A stretch of DNA of 64,000 bases. Source: Erwinia persicina NBRC 102418 (GTDB lineage Bacteria; Pseudomonadota; Gammaproteobacteria; Enterobacterales; Enterobacteriaceae). The stretch covers positions 114,144 to 178,143 of the forward strand of contig NZ_BCTN01000010.1 in NCBI RefSeq assembly GCF_001571305.1, given 5' to 3'. Made by a program: the position numbers and the translations under genes. A model generated the notes under the pieces. That model searched no databases, had not been told where the DNA came from, and worked only from the letters and a program-made list of their open reading frames with translations. Of the stretch, positions 1 through 11,301 are shown one piece after another; positions within the stretch are counted from its first letter, which is position 1; each line of letters starts with the position of its first letter.

Positions 1-1
1 G

Positions 2-487
2 CAAATCCGTTCAGCGCTGATTGTTCCCGATACGCTGACACTGTCAGAAGCGCTGGAAAGCTTTAAAGCGGCCGGGGAAGACTTCGCGGTGATCATGAAC
101 GAGTATGCGCTGGTGGTCGGTATCATCACCCTCAATGACGTCATGACGACACTGATGGGCGACCTGGTCGGTCAGGGGATGGAAGAGCAGATTGTTGCTC
201 GTGATGAAAACTCATGGCTGGTGGAGGGCGGTACACCGATTGATGATGTGATGCGCGTCCTGCATATTGATGAATTCCCGCAGTCCGGTAACTACGAAAC
301 GATAGGCGGCTTTATGATGTTTATGCTGCGTAAAATCCCCAAGCGTACCGACTTCGTGAAATTCCACGGTTTCAAGTTTGAGGTGGTGGATATCGACAGT
401 TACCGCATTGACCAGTTGCTGGTCACACGCATTGATGCGCGGCCCACCGTGCCGGCATTGCCGAAAGATCCTGAAGAGCAAGCGTAA
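2..487 (+). CDS. ytfL: YtfL, CBS/CorC-type inner-membrane transporter protein (C-terminal part only)
   Basis: The frame is open from the left edge, so only the last 161 codons are present. They carry the second CBS domain (NEYALVVGIITLNDVM) and the C-terminal CorC_HlyC domain (GGFMMFMLRKIPKR... FEVVDIDSYRIDQLLVTRI). In this family an N-terminal DUF21 membrane domain precedes these soluble domains; it would lie outside the window. Homologues are linked to cation or polyamine homeostasis at the inner membrane, but the exact substrate is not shown by sequence. The call rests on the domain order and on the following ytfK-ytfJ-cysQ-cpdB order, which matches E. coli. Confidence 0.85.
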   Translation, partial: QIRSALIVPDTLTLSEALESFKAAGEDFAVIMNEYALVVGIITLNDVMTTLMGDLVGQGMEEQIVARDENSWLVEGGTPIDDVMRVLHIDEFPQSGNYETIGGFMMFMLRKIPKRTDFVKFHGFKFEVVDIDSYRIDQLLVTRIDARPTVPALPKDPEEQA

Positions 488-522
488 GGTCACTGGCGTT
501 CCGGCTGGCTGATCTCACCCAC

Positions 523-550
523 AAAAAAGGCGCTAAAAGCGCCTTTTTTT
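523..550. terminator. Bidirectional terminator between ytfL and ytfK
   Basis: GGCGC (529-533) and GCGCC (539-543) form a stem around TAAAA, flanked by six A on the left and eight T on the right. It can therefore end both convergent transcripts. Confidence 0.85.
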
Positions 551-757
551 TCAGTTAAATTCGGTCTGTAACCGCAGAACCTGCCGGTTTACTTCCGACA
601 TCACACTGTAGTGCTGCTTATCTTTGACGCGCGGGATGAGGATCTTGCCCTTATCAAATTCAAACGCGCCGACATCCTTGATATACAACCTCCCACGAAA
701 CAACGTCTTAACGTATTTCGCAACCTGTAACGGGTTATATTTTTGGAAGATTTTCAT
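551..757 (-). CDS. ytfK: YtfK, DUF1107 stress protein (SpoT-activating)
   Basis: A 68-residue cytoplasmic protein of the DUF1107 family, the same length as E. coli YtfK. In E. coli YtfK promotes (p)ppGpp accumulation through SpoT under phosphate and fatty-acid starvation and is linked to stress tolerance; that role is transferred by homology. The protein is basic at the N-terminus ([20 protein letters not shown]). It is convergent with ytfL and divergent from ytfJ, as in E. coli. An AGGAG lies about ten bases upstream of the ATG. Confidence 0.85.
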   Translation of the reverse strand: MKIFQKYNPLQVAKYVKTLFRGRLYIKDVGAFEFDKGKILIPRVKDKQHYSVMSEVNRQVLRLQTEFN

Positions 758-1074
758 TCTGAATCGACTCCTGAAACATTAACTACGCCTCGTCGTGGCC
801 AAGCCGGACACGAACCGGTGAAACGCAAAGTGCCATAACTATAGAACATCGTTTGCTTCCAATGTTCCTAAAATTGAATTTTTTTACTGTGTTTACAGAT
901 CATGACAGAACTCTCTGTTACCTGACCGTACACACACAGTATAAACCTTCAATTAGTGGTGAATTGTGCGATGTGTTGCAAAGATGTTATCTCGATGAGA
1001 CAGCAGCATCATCCGCACATATTATTTCAGTAGTATGACTAACTGATCTGACCACTCAATGTGCTGGAGCAATC
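758..1074. other. Divergent ytfK/ytfJ intergenic region
   Basis: AT-rich upstream region shared by ytfK and ytfJ. I see no convincing gene; a 61-codon open frame at 853-1038 has no ribosome site and no recognisable family. Promoters must lie here, but I cannot place -35/-10 elements with confidence. Confidence 0.5.
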
Positions 1075-1632
1075 ATGACTACCGTTCGTAATTTCGCGCT
1101 CACTCTCTCTCTGTTGCTACCTTTTGCTGTCGCCGCCCATAACATCAAGGCCGATCAGCGCGTTCCGCCAGTCGGCGTTGCCGATAAGGGGGAGCTGTTC
1201 TATCAGCAGGATCAGTTTAGCTACAGGAACTGGAACAGCGCCCAGTTGGTGGGAAAAGTGCGGGTTATCCAGCATATTGCTGGCCGCTCTTCGGCTAAAG
1301 AGCAAAACGCCGCACTAATCGAAGTGATCAAGGCCGAGAAATTCCCCCATGACCGTTACCAGACGACCACTATCGTTAATACTGACGACGCCATCCCCGG
1401 TACCGGCATGTTTGTGCGCAGCAGTATCGAAACGAATAAGCAGCAGTTCCCGTGGTCGCAGTTCATCGTCGACAGCAACGGGGCAGTACATCACGCCTGG
1501 AAACTGGCAAGCGGCGGTTCGGCGATTATTGTGCTGGATAAAGAGGGGCGGGTGCGCTTTGTCAAAGAAGGTGCACTGACACAGGATGAAGTGAAAAAAG
1601 TGAGGGCACTGTTGAAAGCCTTGCTGGCTTGA
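1075..1632 (+). CDS. ytfJ: YtfJ family periplasmic protein
   Basis: 185 residues beginning with a clear signal peptide (TTVRNFALTLSLLLPFAVAAH, cleavage near residue 21). The mature part matches YtfJ, a thioredoxin-fold-like periplasmic protein of unknown biochemical role. It retains VIQHIAGRSSAKEQNAALI and the downstream TTTIVNTDDAIPGTGMFVRSS segment. There is no CxxC, so a redox function like thioredoxin is not supported. It is convergent with cysQ across a strong hairpin. The upstream sequence gctGGAGcaatcATG gives a plausible ribosome site. Confidence 0.85.
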   Translation: MTTVRNFALTLSLLLPFAVAAHNIKADQRVPPVGVADKGELFYQQDQFSYRNWNSAQLVGKVRVIQHIAGRSSAKEQNAALIEVIKAEKFPHDRYQTTTIVNTDDAIPGTGMFVRSSIETNKQQFPWSQFIVDSNGAVHHAWKLASGGSAIIVLDKEGRVRFVKEGALTQDEVKKVRALLKALLA

Positions 1633-1650
1633 TATCGCCATCACAGATAG

Positions 1651-1687
1651 CACCTGAGTACCGATTGATTTTTCGGTACTCAGGTGT
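1651..1687. terminator. Strong hairpin between ytfJ and cysQ
   Basis: CACCTGAGTACCG pairs with CGGTACTCAGGTG, a perfect 13-bp stem with an A/T loop. There is no long T-run, so it may act as a barrier or 3'-end protector as well as a terminator. Confidence 0.6.
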
Positions 1688-1697
1688 GGTGCACGGG

Positions 1698-2444
1698 TCA
1701 AAAAATTGACACGCGGAACCCCGGATTAAGGAAGGATTCGCGGGGCGTGTAATCCAGCGTTTTCCCCTGCCAGTCTGTGACATGAGCACCCGCTGCCAGC
1801 GCTACCGCATGACCAGCCCCGGTGTCCCAGATATTGGTCGGTCCGAAGCGTGGATAGAGCTGTGCTTTGCCTTCTGCCACCAGGCAGAACTTTAGCGATG
1901 AACCAATCGCAGTGGTCTGATGCTCCCCCATCTGCGCCAGGTACTCTTTCAGTTCCTCATCAGAACTGGCATGAGAACGGCTGATCACCACCAGCGGTGG
2001 ACGCGCATCCTGTATTTTAATCTGCTCTTTATGGCCGCCTTCTTCTTTCCAGGCTTTGCCATCGGCCGCAGAGTACATCACTTCCAGTACCGGCGCATAG
2101 ACCACGCCCAGCACCGGTTTGCCCTGCTGGATCAGCGCAATGTTCACAGTGAATTCACCATTACGTTTAATAAACTCTTTGGTGCCATCCAGCGGATCGA
2201 CAAGCCAGTATTGCTGCCAGTGCTGACGCACGTCCCAGCCAGCAGGATCTTCTTCTGACAAAATCGGGATTTCGGGAGTGAGCGCCGATAATCCGGCAAC
2301 AATCACTTTATGCGCAGCAATATCCGCCGCCGTCACCGGTGAATCATCCGCTTTGCGCACCACATCCAGTGGAGCCTGCCCGTCATACACCCGCATAATC
2401 GCGTCGCCTGCTTCACGTGCCATCTGGCAAATTTGTTCTAACAC
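1698..2444 (-). CDS. cysQ: 3'(2'),5'-bisphosphate nucleotidase CysQ
   Basis: 248 residues of the inositol-monophosphatase/FBPase superfamily. CysQ hydrolyses 3'-phosphoadenosine 5'-phosphate (PAP) to AMP, recycling the by-product of sulfate assimilation. The Mg-binding motifs are all present: SEEDPAGW, the signature [10 protein letters not shown] with [10 protein letters not shown], and the C-terminal [14 protein letters not shown]. Length matches E. coli CysQ (246). It is divergent from cpdB, another 3'-nucleotide phosphatase, and convergent with ytfJ, the order found in E. coli. Confidence 0.95.
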   Translation of the reverse strand: MLEQICQMAREAGDAIMRVYDGQAPLDVVRKADDSPVTAADIAAHKVIVAGLSALTPEIPILSEEDPAGWDVRQHWQQYWLVDPLDGTKEFIKRNGEFTVNIALIQQGKPVLGVVYAPVLEVMYSAADGKAWKEEGGHKEQIKIQDARPPLVVISRSHASSDEELKEYLAQMGEHQTTAIGSSLKFCLVAEGKAQLYPRFGPTNIWDTGAGHAVALAAGAHVTDWQGKTLDYTPRESFLNPGFRVSIF

Positions 2445-2774
2445 TCTCCACCTCCTGATCGCCTGCCGTTACCACGGCCGCCTGAGCCAATCCTGTTAAA
2501 AGGATAGCAGTTTGCTCCGCAGGGCGTTTAACCGCAGGTCACCCCTGGGGTTAGCCATTTGTTTTCAACAGGATAACGTACCTTCTACCCGGGAACACGG
2601 TTTCCTGTTATTTTCTGCTTTTTTTCCATCCCCTCTTAACGCGGTGAGTCAAACTGGCGACGGAGTGGGTTAAATCCGCGACTTGCATCACAATTTCCTG
2701 TAATGGCACGACACAATTTCACACTATTCTGAGATGGTGACGAATGTTTAAACCGGAACATAAAGGGAGTATGC
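2445..2774. other. Divergent cysQ/cpdB intergenic region
   Basis: About 330 bases holding the two divergent promoters. I found no RNA gene, and no operator I would defend. The GGGAG at 2765-2769 is the ribosome site of cpdB. Confidence 0.5.
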
Positions 2775-4709
2775 ATGTTCAAATCTTGCCTTACGCTGAC
2801 CGCGCTACTGGTCAGCCATTCACTGGCCGCCGCCACGGTGGATTTCCGCCTGCTGGAAACCACCGATCTGCACAGTAATATGATGGATTTCGATTACTAC
2901 AAAGATCAGCCCACCGAGAAGTACGGCCTGGTGCGTACTGCTTCGCTAATCGCCAGCGCCCGTCAGCAGGTGACGAACAGCGTACTGGTCGACAACGGGG
3001 ATGTGATTCAGGGCAGCCCGCTCGGTGACTATATGGCGGCAAAAGGTCTGCAGGAAGGCGACATTCATCCGGTTTATAAAGCGATGAATACCCTGAACTA
3101 CAGCGTGGGCAACCTGGGTAATCACGAGTTCAACTACGGCCTCGACTATCTGAAAAAGGCGATTCACGGCGCGCGTTTTCCCTATATCAATGCCAATGTT
3201 ATCGACGTTAAAACCGGTAAACCGCTGTTTACGCCCTATTTGATCAAACCCGTTGAAGTACGCGATCGCGAAGGGAAATCCCATACGCTGAAAGTCGGCT
3301 ACATCGGCTTTGTCCCACCGCAGATTATGACCTGGGATAAAACCAATCTGACCGGCAAAGTGACCGTTGACGATATTACCGCCACCGCGAAAAAGTGGGT
3401 TCCTCAGATGCGAAAAGAGGGAGCCGACCTGATTGTGGCCATTCCACACTCCGGGCTCTCCAGTGAGCCTTACCACGCGATGGCCGAGAACTCCGTGTAT
3501 TACTTAAGCCAGGTGCCGGGCATTGATGCGATTATGTTCGGCCATGCTCATGCGGTCTTCCCCAGTGCCGATTTTGCTGACATCAAGGGGGCTGATATTC
3601 AGCAGGGTACGCTGAATGGTATTCCGGCGGTCATGCCGGGCATGTGGGGCGATCATCTCGGGGTGATTGATCTGGTGCTGAACAATGACCGCGGAGGCTG
3701 GCAGGTGAGCAGCGCCCGGGCTGAAGCCCGCCCGGTGTATGACAAGACGGGCAAAAAGTCGCTGGCAGCTGAAGATCCCGCCCTGGTGAAGGTGCTGGCG
3801 GACGATCATGCTGCTACACGTGAGTTTGTCAGCCAGCCGATCGGGAAATCGGCAGATGTGATGGCCAGCTATCTGTCGCTGGTGCAGGACGATCCGACCG
3901 TACAAATCGTCAATAATGCCCAGCGAGCTTATACCGAACACTTTATTCAGGGCGACCCGGACCTTGCTCACCTGCCGGTGCTGGCAGCCGCTGCCCCGTT
4001 TAAAGCCGGTGGCCGTAAAAACGATCCGGCAAGCTATGTTGAAGTGGATAAAGGACAGCTGACCTTCCGCAATGCGGCCGATCTTTATCTCTATCCCAAT
4101 ACGCTGGTGGTGGTCAAAGCCAGCGGTGAACAGGTTAAACAGTGGCTGGAGTGTTCCGCCGGGCAGTTTAATCAGATTGATGTCCACAGCAGTAAACCGC
4201 AGTCGCTGATTAACTGGAATTTCCGTACCTATAACTTCGATGTCATTGATGGCGTGAACTATCAGATCGATGTGACACAGCCTGCGCGCTACGATGCAGA
4301 GTGCGGTCTGATCAATGAAAAGGCCTCGCGCATCCGCCACCTGACCTTTAACGGTAAAGCGATTGATCCGAAAGCAACCTTCCTGGTCGCGACCAATAAT
4401 TATCGTGCCTATGGTGGAAAATTCGCCGGCACCGGGGATAAGCAGATAGCCTTTGCTTCACCGGATGAAAACCGTTCGGTGCTGGCCGCTTATATTGGCG
4501 CGCAGACAAAGGCACAAGGCGAGGTGAAACCGCAGGCAGATAATAACTGGCGGCTGGCACCGATTCACAGCAGCACGCCGCTGGATATTCGTTTTGAAAC
4601 CGCACCGGGAGAGAAAGCCGCTGCGTTTATTCGCAGCCATGGACAATATCCGATGAAGCAGGTGGGAACGGATGAGATTGGGTTTGCTGTCTATCAGTTA
4701 AAACCGTAA
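2775..4709 (+). CDS. cpdB: Periplasmic 2',3'-cyclic-nucleotide 2'-phosphodiesterase / 3'-nucleotidase CpdB
   Basis: 644 residues, close to E. coli CpdB (647). A signal peptide ([19 protein letters not shown]) precedes a metallophosphatase domain with the two-metal motifs [39 protein letters not shown] and [11 protein letters not shown] 5'-nucleotidase C-terminal substrate domain follows from about residue 370. The enzyme converts 2',3'-cyclic nucleotides and 3'-nucleotides to nucleosides for uptake. Start: AAGGGAG is six bases before the ATG and the signal peptide begins at once. It is monocistronic, ending in a GC-rich hairpin. Confidence 0.95.
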   Translation: MFKSCLTLTALLVSHSLAAATVDFRLLETTDLHSNMMDFDYYKDQPTEKYGLVRTASLIASARQQVTNSVLVDNGDVIQGSPLGDYMAAKGLQEGDIHPVYKAMNTLNYSVGNLGNHEFNYGLDYLKKAIHGARFPYINANVIDVKTGKPLFTPYLIKPVEVRDREGKSHTLKVGYIGFVPPQIMTWDKTNLTGKVTVDDITATAKKWVPQMRKEGADLIVAIPHSGLSSEPYHAMAENSVYYLSQVPGIDAIMFGHAHAVFPSADFADIKGADIQQGTLNGIPAVMPGMWGDHLGVIDLVLNNDRGGWQVSSARAEARPVYDKTGKKSLAAEDPALVKVLADDHAATREFVSQPIGKSADVMASYLSLVQDDPTVQIVNNAQRAYTEHFIQGDPDLAHLPVLAAAAPFKAGGRKNDPASYVEVDKGQLTFRNAADLYLYPNTLVVVKASGEQVKQWLECSAGQFNQIDVHSSKPQSLINWNFRTYNFDVIDGVNYQIDVTQPARYDAECGLINEKASRIRHLTFNGKAIDPKATFLVATNNYRAYGGKFAGTGDKQIAFASPDENRSVLAAYIGAQTKAQGEVKPQADNNWRLAPIHSSTPLDIRFETAPGEKAAAFIRSHGQYPMKQVGTDEIGFAVYQLKP

Positions 4710-4718
4710 CGGTGACAG

Positions 4719-4746
4719 ACGCCCGGTCGCATTAAGCGCCGGGCGT
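4719..4746. terminator. Terminator hairpin between cpdB and fklB
   Basis: ACGCCCGG (4719-4726) pairs with CCGGGCGT (4739-4746), between convergent genes; no strong T-run. Confidence 0.6.
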
Positions 4747-4756
4747 GTGCAGGGTA

Positions 4757-5377
4757 TTACAGGATTTCCAGCAGTTCCACTTCAAACACCAGGGTGCTGA
4801 AAGGCGGGATGGATGCGCCGGCACCACGCTCGCCGTAAGCCAGATTGTGAGGGATCACCAGTTCCCATTTGGAACCCACCGGCATCAGCGTCAGGGCTTC
4901 AATCCAGCCAGGGATAACACCGCTGACCGGGAACTCAGCCGGCTCACCGCGCTGTACGGAGCTGTCGAACACGCTGCCGTCGATCAATTTACCGGTATAG
5001 TGGACACGTACGCGATCCTGACGGGATGGGATAGCGCCCTCGCCCTGTGCCAGCACGCTGAACTGCAGACCGCTCTCAGTGCTGCTGACGCCTTCACGCT
5101 GTGCGTTATCTTCCAGGAACTTCTGACCTTCCACTGCCATGGCCTTCTGACGTTCCTGACGGACCGCTTCAGCACGCTCGTGCACTTCACGCAGGGCGCG
5201 ATGAACGACATCAACAGGAACGGATGGGGCATTCCCTTCCAGCGCATCGCGCAGACCTGCCAGCAGTGCTTCCGGCAGCAGACCCTGCAAGCCAGACTCC
5301 TGTAACTGTTGACCGACCTGTAAACCGATACCGTAACTTGCTTGCGCTTCAACGCTGTCAAAAGAAGGGGTTGTCAT
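4757..5377 (-). CDS. fklB: FKBP-type peptidyl-prolyl isomerase FklB (FKBP22)
   Basis: 206 residues, the same length as E. coli FkpB22/FklB, when started at [16 protein letters not shown]. The longer in-frame start 24 codons upstream has no family support, and GGAAAATCC lies directly upstream of the chosen ATG. The N-terminal half is the helical dimerisation domain. The C-terminal half is the FKBP catalytic fold ([49 protein letters not shown]). It catalyses proline cis-trans isomerisation in the cytoplasm or periplasm; there is no signal peptide here, so cytoplasm is favoured. Confidence 0.95.
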   Translation of the reverse strand: MTTPSFDSVEAQASYGIGLQVGQQLQESGLQGLLPEALLAGLRDALEGNAPSVPVDVVHRALREVHERAEAVRQERQKAMAVEGQKFLEDNAQREGVSSTESGLQFSVLAQGEGAIPSRQDRVRVHYTGKLIDGSVFDSSVQRGEPAEFPVSGVIPGWIEALTLMPVGSKWELVIPHNLAYGERGAGASIPPFSTLVFEVELLEIL

Positions 5378-5723
5378 GGATTTTCCTTTCATCATTGATA
5401 AAACCGAAGACGAAGCATAACAGCGCAGACAACGGGCGTAAAATCCCATCTTCCACTGGTGACTTTTCGGCAGGAAACAGAAACAATAACGCTACTCACT
5501 ATTCCGCACCCTGCAGGGTGCTTAAGCCTGTACTGGCTATCACTCGGGTTTCACGAGATCCCCCGCTGATAGTTCGTATTGGTTCAGCAATATGTATTCA
5601 GAGGTTTAAATGGGCCAGACTGCCCGCAGGCGCAGGAAGAAGCCGCTTTTTATTGCCAGAATGAAACAGTGGATAATGAAAAGCTCACCGTTCGCGCGAG
5701 TGTCGCGCCAGGAGGAAGAAACC
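5378..5723. other. Divergent fklB/ytfB intergenic region with a perfect palindrome
   Basis: 346 bases. The perfect 16-bp palindrome GCACCCTGCAGGGTGC lies at 5506-5521. An open frame that extends ytfB upstream to 5610 is basic and unlike the family, so I treat it as non-coding. Nothing else is clear. Confidence 0.45.
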
Positions 5724-6269
5724 ATGCCAAATGCATCACGCTTATCGCCGTGGTTCAGCCGCCTCTGGCATCTGCCAGATGAGGTTCGCTGGATGGACCC
5801 GCTTCCCGCGCGCCACCGACGCGGGATTATTGCAGCTGTGCTGGTGATTTTGCTGGCCTTCCTGTGGCCCGCTCCCCAGCGCAGCGTGGCCCCGGTAACC
5901 CCGATTCAAAGCGGATCGGGTACTGACGTGCCGCTACAGGCAGAAATAACGGACACCCCTGCTCCCACTCCCGCTCCTGCCGTGACAACACCGCAGCCGG
6001 ACGCTCAGGGCGAGTGGCGTGATTTCACCATTGCCTCCGGACAGACACTGGCACAGCTGTTCCGCGATAATAATCTGCCGGTGAATGATGTGTTTGCTAT
6101 GGCGCAGGTGGAAGGTGACGACAAGCCGCTCAGTTCCCTACATGCGGGACAGGGGGTGAAGATACGTCAGAATGCCCAGGGCGTCGTGACCGGATTAACA
6201 CTGGAGGGGACGAACGGAGAGATTCTGTTTACCCGACAGCCCGACGGGACGTTCTTAAAAGCGCAGTAG
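5724..6269 (+). CDS. ytfB: YtfB, OapA-family cell-division-associated membrane protein
   Basis: 181 residues. An N-terminal cytoplasmic segment (RLWHLPDEVRWMDPLPARHRRG) is typical of the OapA N-terminal domain. One membrane segment (IIAAVLVILLAFLWP) follows, then a Pro/Thr-rich linker, then a LysM-like OapA domain (FTIASGQTLAQLFRDNNLP... VFAMAQVEGDDKPLSSL). E. coli YtfB binds glycans and localises to the division site; that is known for the homologue. The start at 5724 is set by AGGAGG eight bases upstream and by alignment with MDPLPxxHRRG near residue 30. It is shorter than E. coli YtfB (212) because the linker is shorter. Confidence 0.85.
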   Translation: MPNASRLSPWFSRLWHLPDEVRWMDPLPARHRRGIIAAVLVILLAFLWPAPQRSVAPVTPIQSGSGTDVPLQAEITDTPAPTPAPAVTTPQPDAQGEWRDFTIASGQTLAQLFRDNNLPVNDVFAMAQVEGDDKPLSSLHAGQGVKIRQNAQGVVTGLTLEGTNGEILFTRQPDGTFLKAQ

Positions 6270-6326
6270 GAAACAATCCCCAAAATCGGCTGGCTATTAA
6301 AGCAGCCACATTGCAGGCAACAAACA

Positions 6327-6354
6327 AAAACGCCGCCCCGAGGGGCGGCGTTCT
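6327..6354. terminator. Terminator hairpin between ytfB and rplI
   Basis: CGCCGCCCC (6331-6339) pairs with GGGGCGGCG (6342-6350), preceded by A-rich sequence that becomes the T-tract for the leftward rplI transcript. Confidence 0.8.
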
Positions 6355-6374
6355 TTCATGCGATACCGAGGCGA

Positions 6375-6839
<465 letters not shown>

Positions 6840-6865
6840 TTAAAGTCGTTAATGGACAGTTGCCG

Positions 6866-7415
<550 letters not shown>

Positions 7416-7420
7416 GGAAA

Positions 7421-7945
<525 letters not shown>

Positions 7946-7951
7946 CGCGTA

Positions 7952-7980
7952 ATCATACTTGCGAGGGGTAACGAACACAA
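7952..7980 (-). promoter_or_regulatory. Sigma-70 promoter for rpsF operon
   Basis: On the minus strand TTGTGT (7980-7975), a 17-base spacer, then TATGAT (7957-7952). Confidence 0.55.
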
Positions 7981-8045
7981 GGTAAAGATCGGTATTTAGC
8001 CCACTATTTCAGGCAGCACGAAAAATGGCCGACCTTCCGGGCCGA

Positions 8046-8810
8046 TCATCTTCCCACCGATGACAAATGCTGTTTAAAAAACGTCGTCATCGCCGTTAAT
8101 GCCGGGGGGGTGATACGGTGCCCGATGCCTTTCTCGGTCAGAAACGTCAGATTGCGGTTTTGCCCGCTGTCACGCAGTGCTTTTTCCAGCCGCACGCTTT
8201 CTGCCGCCGGCACCACCTCATCGGCCTCGCCGTGCCACACCAGCAGCGGCCGGCTGGCGAGCTTTTCTAACTGATGGCTGACTTCGTACTCATCCAGCGG
8301 TGCCAGCCGGGCAGCCAGCGCGTGATGCTCATCGGGTGTCTTTGCGACCAACGGTGGAAACAGTGTCTGCGCCAGCTGACTGAAATAGCCGGACCCCATC
8401 ATGCAGGCTGCACTGTGCAACTGAGGATAACGCGCCAGCGCACCCAGCGCCGTCATCCCCCCCATGGATGCCCCGGCCACCGCCAGCCGCGAACCGTCCA
8501 CCCACTGCTGTTGACGCAGCGCCTGTTCAAGCGCCGGAAGTTCATCGATATTACTGCGCAGGATCTCCCAGAAATGGGTTGACCGCCGTTCGGCATCACC
8601 GTCATACCGTGCACCGTGCATAGCGGCGTCGGGCAGTATGGCCCGAAATCCAGCCTGTGCCAGCGCGACAGCAAAATACGCGTAAACCTCTTTTGAAGAG
8701 GTATAGCCATGCCAGAACAGCACGGTGGGTAACGGGGTGTCCCGCTGTCCCGCCGGGAACGCATGTAAGCATTCAATACCGGCTAAACATTCTGTGTTTA
8801 CTTCAATCAT
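8046..8810 (-). CDS. yjfP: YjfP-type alpha/beta-hydrolase esterase
   Basis: 254 residues, alpha/beta-hydrolase fold. The oxyanion region is LPTVLFWHGYTSSKEVYAYF, the nucleophile elbow is GASMGGM (catalytic Ser), and a late RPLLVWHGEADEVVPAAESV supplies the Asp. The final His is probably in GIGHRITPPAL. E. coli YjfP (249) shows carboxylesterase activity, reported on short acyl esters and acetylated sugars. It is divergent from the chemoreceptor gene. The natural substrate is unknown. Confidence 0.9.
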   Translation of the reverse strand: MIEVNTECLAGIECLHAFPAGQRDTPLPTVLFWHGYTSSKEVYAYFAVALAQAGFRAILPDAAMHGARYDGDAERRSTHFWEILRSNIDELPALEQALRQQQWVDGSRLAVAGASMGGMTALGALARYPQLHSAACMMGSGYFSQLAQTLFPPLVAKTPDEHHALAARLAPLDEYEVSHQLEKLASRPLLVWHGEADEVVPAAESVRLEKALRDSGQNRNLTFLTEKGIGHRITPPALTAMTTFFKQHLSSVGR

Positions 8811-8931
8811 TCCCTCTTCCTGCCATTGTCAGTGGGCGCACGCGTCATGACGAGCGACGGTTTCGCCAGTGAATGCCGCATCGGATGCAGGCGTTCACGA
8901 TCCTGTCAGTTTACCCCCTTAGTTTATGGGG

Positions 8932-8958
8932 TAAATTTTCCCATTATCCTGCCGTTAA
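8932..8958 (+). promoter_or_regulatory. Sigma-28 (FliA) flagellar promoter for the chemoreceptor
   Basis: TAAATTTT, eleven bases, then GCCGTTAA. This differs at one position in each half from the enteric FliA consensus TAAAGTTT-N11-GCCGATAA. It ends 34 bases before the chemoreceptor start codon. Confidence 0.8.
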
Positions 8959-8992
8959 CCCATACCAGAACCTAACGAATAAAGGCATAACC

Positions 8993-10930
8993 ATGAAACG
9001 TCTCTCTCTCAAGACATGGAGTCTGGGCGTAAAACTTTCGGTACTGACCTCGGTGAGCGTCGCGGTACTGTTTATCATTTTAACCCTGACACTGAGCCAC
9101 AATGCAGCAAAACAGGTCCATACGCTGACGGAGGCGGATATGGAAAACCAGGTGAACGGCATTGGCGATATGGCCAGTATGTTTAACACCACTCTCAGCG
9201 AAGAAGTCAGCAACTACACGGCCTTATTCCAGAGTTTTTTACCGAAACGCTTCTCTCTGGATGAGTCCCAGCAGATCACCGTGGGTGACCAGCAGACCCC
9301 AACGCTGCGCGCCGGACTGCGTACGCTGAACCTCGACCAGGTACTGGTTGATGATTTTAAAGATCGCACCGGCGCCATTGCCACTATTTTTGTTCGCACT
9401 CAGGGCGATAAATTTATCCGTGTTTCCACCTCACTCCGAAAAGAGGATGGCGAACGGGCCATCGGCACCCAGCTTGACCCTAACAGCCCCGCCTGGCAGC
9501 CCATTCAGAAAGGTGACATTTATCGCGGTGTCGCCCTGCTGTTTGGCAAACGCTACATCACCCAGTATCAGCCGGTGCGTGATGAGACAGGCCGGGTGAT
9601 TGCCATTCTGTTTGTTGGAGTGGACATCAGTAAACAGTATGCCGTGATCCGTGAAAAAGTGCTGGCGAAGCATCTCGGCGACAGTGGCAATTTCTACGTG
9701 CTGAACCGCACAGCAGGCAAGCAGCACGGCCACTATCTGTTTCACCGCACTCTGGAGGGGAAACTCCCCGAGCTGCCACAGGCGGTACAACAGCAGCTCC
9801 TGACGCAGCCCCAGGGCAAGCTGGAGGTGACTGACGACAAAGGCATGGAGAAAATTCTCGTCTGGCAGTACCTGCCGGAATGGAACTGGGTGGTCGTCGG
9901 CGACGTCGATAAAGCCAGTCTGCTGGCCCCGGTTCAGCAGACGCGTAATCTGTTCCTGCTGATTGGTGCGGCGCTGGTCGCGGTGTTCGCCATCATGTTT
10001 ATCTGGATCACGCGTATCTGGCTGAGTCAGCCCCTGCAGCAGGTGATTACGCTGGCACAGCAGTATGCGGCGGGCAATCTGCTGGCAACGCTGGAGACAC
10101 GGCGCCAGGATGAAGTGGGCCAGTTGATAGTGGCGATTAACGGCATTGGTGACGGGCTGGAACGTGTGGTGGCTCAGGTACGCCATGCCGCAGATGAAAT
10201 TGCCAGCGGCACCGAAGCCATTGTCTCCAGTAGCAGTAATATCAGTGAGCAGATCAGCCGACAGGCCAGCAGCGTGGAGGAGACCTCCGCCAGTATGGAG
10301 CAACTGGGTGCCACGGTAGAACAAAATGCCGGCAATGTGACCCAGGCGCTGCAACTGGTTGGTGAAGCGGCAGAAGCCGTCAGCCACGGCTCGGCTACTG
10401 TCGGCCAGTCAGTGCTGACCATGTCCGATATCAAAACGGCCTCTCAGGGGATTGCCGACATCACTCAGGTGATTGAATCTATTGCCTTCCAGACCAATAT
10501 CCTGGCACTGAATGCGGCAGTAGAAGCGGCGCGTGCCGGCGAAAACGGTAAAGGCTTCGCCGTGGTCGCCGCCGAAGTGCGGGCGCTGGCGCAGCGTAGT
10601 GCGCATTCCGCCAAAGAGATCGACCATTTGATTGCCGACTCTCTGCGTAAGGTCGTTCAGGGCCATGACCTCTCTGAGCAGACCCGACAGGCGATGGACA
10701 ATATCACCGGGCGCATGGAGCAGGTCAAAGTACTGATGAGAGAGATTAACGTGGCTTCACATGAGCAGTCGACCGGTATCGGTCACGTGAATATCGCCAT
10801 GGCGCAAATTGGCCAGGCTACCCATCAGAGCAGCGAACTGGTGATGCATTCCGAGCAGACGGCACAGGAGCTGAGTCGTAAAGGACATCACCTTAACGAG
10901 TTAGTGCAGGTGTTTAGTGTTAAGTCATAA
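8993..10930 (+). CDS. Methyl-accepting chemotaxis protein with a periplasmic Cache sensor
   Basis: 645 residues from the ATG at 8993; a 40-codon in-frame extension upstream would cover the FliA promoter and is rejected. The first membrane segment is at about 12-34. A large periplasmic domain (about 35-315) of the Cache type follows ([49 protein letters not shown]). The second membrane segment is [19 protein letters not shown], then HAMP, then the signalling hairpin tip [20 protein letters not shown] with [20 protein letters not shown]. There is no NWETF-like C-terminal pentapeptide, so methylation would need help from another receptor. The ligand is unknown. It is transcribed with flagellar genes, judging from its promoter. 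Confidence 0.92.
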   Translation: MKRLSLKTWSLGVKLSVLTSVSVAVLFIILTLTLSHNAAKQVHTLTEADMENQVNGIGDMASMFNTTLSEEVSNYTALFQSFLPKRFSLDESQQITVGDQQTPTLRAGLRTLNLDQVLVDDFKDRTGAIATIFVRTQGDKFIRVSTSLRKEDGERAIGTQLDPNSPAWQPIQKGDIYRGVALLFGKRYITQYQPVRDETGRVIAILFVGVDISKQYAVIREKVLAKHLGDSGNFYVLNRTAGKQHGHYLFHRTLEGKLPELPQAVQQQLLTQPQGKLEVTDDKGMEKILVWQYLPEWNWVVVGDVDKASLLAPVQQTRNLFLLIGAALVAVFAIMFIWITRIWLSQPLQQVITLAQQYAAGNLLATLETRRQDEVGQLIVAINGIGDGLERVVAQVRHAADEIASGTEAIVSSSSNISEQISRQASSVEETSASMEQLGATVEQNAGNVTQALQLVGEAAEAVSHGSATVGQSVLTMSDIKTASQGIADITQVIESIAFQTNILALNAAVEAARAGENGKGFAVVAAEVRALAQRSAHSAKEIDHLIADSLRKVVQGHDLSEQTRQAMDNITGRMEQVKVLMREINVASHEQSTGIGHVNIAMAQIGQATHQSSELVMHSEQTAQELSRKGHHLNELVQVFSVKS

Positions 10931-10974
10931 AACTGGCTTACACTCAAAGTGGGATTTGTTTTGAGAGGATGACT

Positions 10975-11301
10975 ATGCGTCCGATACCTGCTTTGCTGTT
11001 TGTTCTGTTACTGAGTGGCTGTAGCGTGCTGAACAGCACGCCGCAGCCCCCCCCGCCCCCTGCCGCGCAGGCAGCAGAGATCAGCCGCGCGCAGAGTAGC
11101 AATCTGCCACGGCTGGGCAGTGCCAGCGTCACTGTGCGCGGCTCCCCGGATGATGCAGAACGCGCGCTGGCAGCAAAGGCTAATGCAGCCGGTGCGCGTT
11201 ACTATCAAATTCTGTTGGTCAATGAAACCGTGGCGCCCGGCATGTGGTACGCAAGCGCTATTTTCTACGGCGCATCAACTGGCACCGGTGGCCCGCAATA
11301 G
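10975..11301 (+). CDS. bsmA: BsmA (YjfO) biofilm/peroxide-stress lipoprotein, DUF1471
   Basis: 108 residues. A lipoprotein signal ending in LLSGC places the acylated Cys near residue 17. A Pro-rich linker (about eight prolines) leads into a DUF1471/YhcN-type domain (RLGSASVTVRGSPDDAERAL... YYQILLVNETVAPGMWYASA). E. coli BsmA affects biofilm stress resistance and motility. GAGAGG lies seven bases before the chosen ATG; the ATG two codons earlier would be too close to it. The 3' end overlaps the aidB 3' end by 27 bases. Confidence 0.85.
   Translation: MRPIPALLFVLLLSGCSVLNSTPQPPPPPAAQAAEISRAQSSNLPRLGSASVTVRGSPDDAERALAAKANAAGARYYQILLVNETVAPGMWYASAIFYGASTGTGGPQ

Noticed and set aside
853..1038. 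61-codon frame in the ytfK/ytfJ gap
   Set aside because: No ribosome site, no family resemblance, and it lies in a promoter region.
4745..5305. 186-codon frame antisense to fklB
   Set aside because: Covered by the strong FklB match on the other strand.
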